Shown: positions 7,839-10,193 of the stretch, one piece after another | Layout of the letters: each line of letters begins with the position of its first letter | Position numbering within the stretch: position 1 is the first letter of the stretch | DNA from: Clostridia bacterium | GTDB lineage: Bacteria > Bacillota > Clostridia > Oscillospirales > CAG-272 | Length of the DNA stretch: 10,193 bases | Assembly (NCBI GenBank): GCA_017452215.1 | Contig: JAFTMU010000132.1 | Coordinates: 1-10,193 of the forward strand | Direction: 5' to 3' | Made by a program: the position numbers and the translations under genes | The notes under the pieces: model-generated | Databases searched by the model: none | Told to the model about the DNA's origin: nothing | Seen by the model: only the letters and a program-made list of their open reading frames with translations

Positions 7839-9152
7839 TCAGTGAATTCCGAGAAGCCCACGGATCAAATCAGCGCCGTCGCTCTCGGTGGGACGGACGG
7901 GGACGCCGAGCGCTTTAGAAAGCTCCTCGGGGGTCATATCGTCCAAGAACACGTCCCCGTCAGAGCGGAGCATGACGGCGGGGAAGAGAAGCTCCTCGCC
8001 AAGAGGCTTGCCTTGCAGCTGCGCCTTGACGTCTTGTCCCGTCAAAAGTCCCGCTACGGTGACGCTTTCTCCAAAGAAATCGTTTTTGATCCGATAGACG
8101 TGGACGGTCAAGTCCGGAACACGGGCAGAAAGCGCCTGCGAGAGGGCAAGAATGTGTTCGTATGCGGCGGCTCCCGTTGCGATCGATACGGTGCGGGGAA
8201 GCTTTGCGGTGGGCAAATACTCGTCCAGATAGTCCAATTCCAGAGAAAACTCCGTTTGCAGGGAGGTCAGCATCCCCACGCCGTTTTCGATCTGGGGGTA
8301 CTCCTCGTAGTATTCCTCCCCGGGGAGGGGAAGCCCTGCACGGACGTAAAGCTCGTCAGCGCAGAAGAATAGACGGGTGCCGTATTTTTGAAGGCATTCG
8401 TCGCCAAAAGCGTTGACCTGCTTGATGACCTCCTTGCATTCCTCGGGGGTGAACGCCTCCAAGGGATAGAGGTTTTGGCGGTGTTTGGTCAAGCCTACGG
8501 GGACGATGGCGCAGGAGCGCAGAGCCGGGTAGTAGGTGACCAGATCCCGCATGGTGCGGTCTAACTCCTTCTTATCGTTCAACCCCTTACAGAGCACGAT
8601 CTGCGTGCAGAGATCGATGCCTGCGTCGGAGAGGAGGCGCAGGTAGGAAAGTACCTCGCCTGCGTGCTTGTTCTTCATCATTTTGACCCGCAATTCGGGG
8701 TTGGTGGTATGGACAGAGACGTTGACGGGGGAGATGCGCATGGTGATCAAGCGCTCAACGTCCTCCCGTTTGAGATTGGTCAGGGTGACGTAGTTACCAT
8801 GCAGGAAGGAGAGACGGTCATCATCGTCCTTGAAATAGAGGGATTCCCGCATTCCCTTTGGCAATTGATCGATGAAGCAGAACACACAACGGTTCTGACA
8901 GGAATGCTTTTTATCCATCAAGGGGGTTTCAAATTCCAGACCGATGTCATCGTATTCTCCCTTGTTCAGGTGGACGGTGTAAGGCTTGTCCCCTCGGGAG
9001 AGAGAGAGGGAAACGGAGGTGTCGGTGAGGTAAAAGCGGTAATCCAAAACGTCGTTGATGGGGTGGGAATTGACCGAGACGAGTACGTCGCCGCCGTGAA
9101 TGCCTGCCTTGGCTGCGATGCTGTTCTGCAGGACCGCTAATATTTTGACCAT
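7839..9152 (-). CDS. DUF512 family protein: PDZ-like domain plus radical-SAM-type Cys motif
   Basis: The 437-residue protein begins with a PDZ-like segment (1-65: AAKAGIHGGDVLVSVNSHPINDVLDYRFY). C85-X3-C89-X2-C92 (CQNRCVFCFIDQLPKGMR) follows, the pattern expected for a SAM-radical [4Fe-4S] cluster. Then come a TIM-barrel-like body (LTNL, VNVSVHTTNPELR, TQIVLCKGLND) and a C-terminal DUF512 region (FFGESVTVAGLLTGQD ... DDMTPEELSKALG). This is a widespread clostridial and cyanobacterial family with no firmly assigned reaction. It repeatedly neighbours der, suggesting a housekeeping role perhaps linked to translation or cell envelope. The ATG has AGGAGG seven bases upstream (9160-9165). It is the first gene after the promoter at 9201-9229 and probably heads the der-obg-ppa operon. 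Confidence 0.93.
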   Translation of the reverse strand: MVKILAVLQNSIAAKAGIHGGDVLVSVNSHPINDVLDYRFYLTDTSVSLSLSRGDKPYTVHLNKGEYDDIGLEFETPLMDKKHSCQNRCVFCFIDQLPKGMRESLYFKDDDDRLSFLHGNYVTLTNLKREDVERLITMRISPVNVSVHTTNPELRVKMMKNKHAGEVLSYLRLLSDAGIDLCTQIVLCKGLNDKKELDRTMRDLVTYYPALRSCAIVPVGLTKHRQNLYPLEAFTPEECKEVIKQVNAFGDECLQKYGTRLFFCADELYVRAGLPLPGEEYYEEYPQIENGVGMLTSLQTEFSLELDYLDEYLPTAKLPRTVSIATGAAAYEHILALSQALSARVPDLTVHVYRIKNDFFGESVTVAGLLTGQDVKAQLQGKPLGEELLFPAVMLRSDGDVFLDDMTPEELSKALGVPVRPTESDGADLIRGLLGIH

Positions 9153-9200
9153 GGATCATCCTCCTTTCCTTTTTTATCGGCAGATACAGTGTAACACTTT

Positions 9201-9229
9201 ATTTTATCACACTTTTTTTCAAAAGTCAA
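9201..9229 (-). promoter_or_regulatory. Sigma-A-type promoter upstream of the DUF512-der-obg-ppa cluster
   Basis: On the - strand TTGACT (9229-9224), a 17-base spacer and TAAAAT (9206-9201) form a good promoter, with a start expected near 9194. It begins five bases after the stop of the small membrane-protein gene. AGTGTTACACT (9198-9188), an 11-base palindrome, sits at the expected start point and could be an operator; this is uncertain. Confidence 0.75.
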
Positions 9230-9233
9230 GATT

Positions 9234-9665
9234 TTACACTAAAATTGAAGAGAAAGCATACGGAAAGCATACAGACCGAGCGGAAGCCGCTCGGTCTGTA
9301 TATCCTGATGCGTTAAAAATGAAATCCTCGATGGAGGTCTCCTCGTCCACCTCGATGGTGCGCAGCTTTGCGGCGGCTTCGTGGTGATGGTCGGCGGAGT
9401 AGCCGAGAACCTCGGCGATGTTTCCTTGCATCAGGGCAAGCTCCTCCTCATCCAGCATATCCTCCACCAAGAGGTCATGCTTGGGAAGCTCCTTTTCTGC
9501 CAACAGGGCAACGGCGGCACCTGCGGCTGCTCCGATCAATCCAAGCGCCAGCTCGGCACCGGGGGCGGGCTTGCATTTTGCCTTACGGTTGCCGTAATCG
9601 ATCAGGGCGATGGCGGACACCAGCACGGTGGCAGCACCTGCGAGAGAAATGATAAATTTGTTCAT
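9234..9665 (-). CDS. Small hypothetical membrane protein with acidic tail; 3' end reads through a terminator palindrome
   Basis: I do not recognise this 143-residue protein. Two hydrophobic segments (about 3-22 and 38-56) frame a short basic loop (YGNRKAKCKP), so it is probably an integral membrane protein. An acidic, cytosolic-looking region follows (EDMLDEEELALMQGNIAEVLGY, 68-89; HHH at 93-95; IEVDEETSIEDFIF, 104-117). The ATG has GAGGAAA upstream and lies 25 bases after prfB. From residue 121 the frame runs through a 15-bp palindrome (9269-9301) and the tail (TDRAASARSVCFPYAFSSILV) does not look like conserved protein. One extra T in the T5 run at 9315-9319 (- strand) would give TAA after Phe117, about 12 bases before the palindrome. 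The annotated end may therefore be a recent or artefactual extension. Confidence 0.65.
   Translation of the reverse strand: MNKFIISLAGAATVLVSAIALIDYGNRKAKCKPAPGAELALGLIGAAAGAAVALLAEKELPKHDLLVEDMLDEEELALMQGNIAEVLGYSADHHHEAAAKLRTIEVDEETSIEDFIFNASGYTDRAASARSVCFPYAFSSILV
9252..9272. repeat. 10-bp tandem direct repeat beside the palindrome
   Basis: GAAAGCATAC occurs at 9252-9261 and again at 9263-9272, separated by one G (period 11). The second copy runs into the left arm of the palindrome at 9269. It could be a short slippage duplication; no function is evident. Confidence 0.7.
9269..9301. terminator. Perfect 15-bp palindrome, probable terminator after the prfB-membrane protein unit
   Basis: Arms 9269-9283 and 9287-9301 (CCGCTCGGTCTGTAT) are exact reverse complements with a three-base loop AAG, a very stable stem. 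On the - strand it is followed by pyrimidine-rich GCTTTCCG and TGCTTTCTCTTC rather than a clean U-run, so it is a non-classical but plausible terminator. It separates prfB and the membrane-protein gene from the next promoter, yet lies inside the present reading frame of the latter. Confidence 0.7.
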
Positions 9666-9690
9666 GGGCGTTTCCTCACTTTTTTATTTT

Positions 9691-10193
9691 TTAAGCTTGC
9701 TTTTCGGAGGTCATTTTGAGGTATGCATTGATGAATCCGTCGAGATCTCCGTCCATAACGGCTTGAATGTTACCTGTTTCGTAGCCCGTGCGCTTGTCGG
9801 TGACAAGGGTGTAGGGCATAAAGACGTAGGAGCGGATCTGGGAACCCCATTCGATGTTTGCCTTGTTGCCTTGGATATCCTCGATGGTATCCAGGCGCTC
9901 CTGGATCTTGATCTCCATAAGCTTGGCTTTGAGCATACGCATGGCGGTCTCCTTGTTTTGGAGTTGGCTGCGCTCGGTCTGACATCCTACCACGATGCCT
10001 GTGGGCTTGTGGACGATACGGATGGCGGAGTCGGTCTTGTTGATGTGCTGTCCGCCCGCACCGCTGGAGCGGTGAGCGGTGACCTCGATATCCTCCTCAC
10101 GGATCACCACGGCGTCCAGGTTTTCGAACTCGGGCATGACCTCGATGGAAGCAAAGGAGGTCTGTCGGCGGCCGTTGGCGTCAAAGGGGGATA
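9691..10193 (-). CDS. prfB: Peptide chain release factor 2 (C-terminal part; 5' end outside window)
   Basis: The visible 166 residues form the C-terminal part of a class I release factor. [17 protein letters not shown] contains the GGQ tripeptide that triggers peptidyl-tRNA hydrolysis in the ribosome. The frame starts at the window edge with [15 protein letters not shown]; the SPF tripeptide recognises UGA/UAA and marks this as RF2 rather than RF1. [40 protein letters not shown] is the conserved RF2 end. The frame is open across an internal Met (10137), which is not a start. The RF2 programmed frameshift site, if present, would lie upstream of this window. A small membrane-protein gene follows after 25 bases. 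Confidence 0.97.
   Translation of the reverse strand, partial: SPFDANGRRQTSFASIEVMPEFENLDAVVIREEDIEVTAHRSSGAGGQHINKTDSAIRIVHKPTGIVVGCQTERSQLQNKETAMRMLKAKLMEIKIQERLDTIEDIQGNKANIEWGSQIRSYVFMPYTLVTDKRTGYETGNIQAVMDGDLDGFINAYLKMTSEKQA

Noticed and set aside
7812..9310. GTATATCCTGATG occurs both near 7812 and near 9299
   Set aside because: A 13-base match between two places in a 10 kb window is within chance expectation, and the flanks do not extend it.

Overview
The window looks like chromosome of a Gram-positive, Clostridia-type Bacillota, probably a gut-associated anaerobe of about 50 % GC. The grounds are a GlpP-type antiterminator with a DUF1667 glycerol-3-phosphate (G3P) dehydrogenase operon, a DUF512/PDZ radical-SAM-like protein beside der, an Obg with the OCT tail, strong AGGAGG-type ribosome binding sites, and a collagen-like protein with a BclA-type C-terminal domain. 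I cannot fix genus or family.

Layout: one gene, the 3' end of the collagen-like surface/exosporium protein, runs on the + strand (1-491). Every other gene is on the - strand, so transcription runs from the right edge leftward: prfB (RF2, cut by the window edge) -> small membrane protein -> perfect palindrome/terminator -> sigma-A-type promoter -> DUF512 protein -> der -> obg -> ppa -> near-consensus promoter and terminator-bearing leader -> G3P dehydrogenase (GlpA-like) -> second FAD/NAD oxidoreductase -> DUF1667 Cys-rich protein -> glpP. The two convergent units meet in a 292-base gap (492-783) packed with hairpins.

Two functional blocks stand out. Block one (7839-9152 through 4586) is housekeeping: a radical-SAM-like protein, two ribosome-assembly GTPases and inorganic pyrophosphatase, closely spaced, with the obg stop codon inside the ppa ribosome binding site. 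Block two (1329-4520) is glycerol-3-phosphate oxidation. Three redox proteins overlap or nearly touch and end with the gene for their probable RNA-binding regulator, GlpP. The leader carries a TTGACA-17-TATAAT promoter followed almost at once by an intrinsic terminator, the architecture expected for GlpP/G3P-controlled antitermination, so the operon should encode its own control loop.

The window is mostly ordinary core genome. I see no CRISPR array, tRNA, rRNA, transposase or phage gene. Points worth a second look are the complete GlpP leader, the Fe-S-like cysteine pattern in DUF1667, the hairpin cluster at 534-740, and a small membrane-protein gene whose frame runs through a terminator palindrome, perhaps because of a one-base change in a homopolymer.
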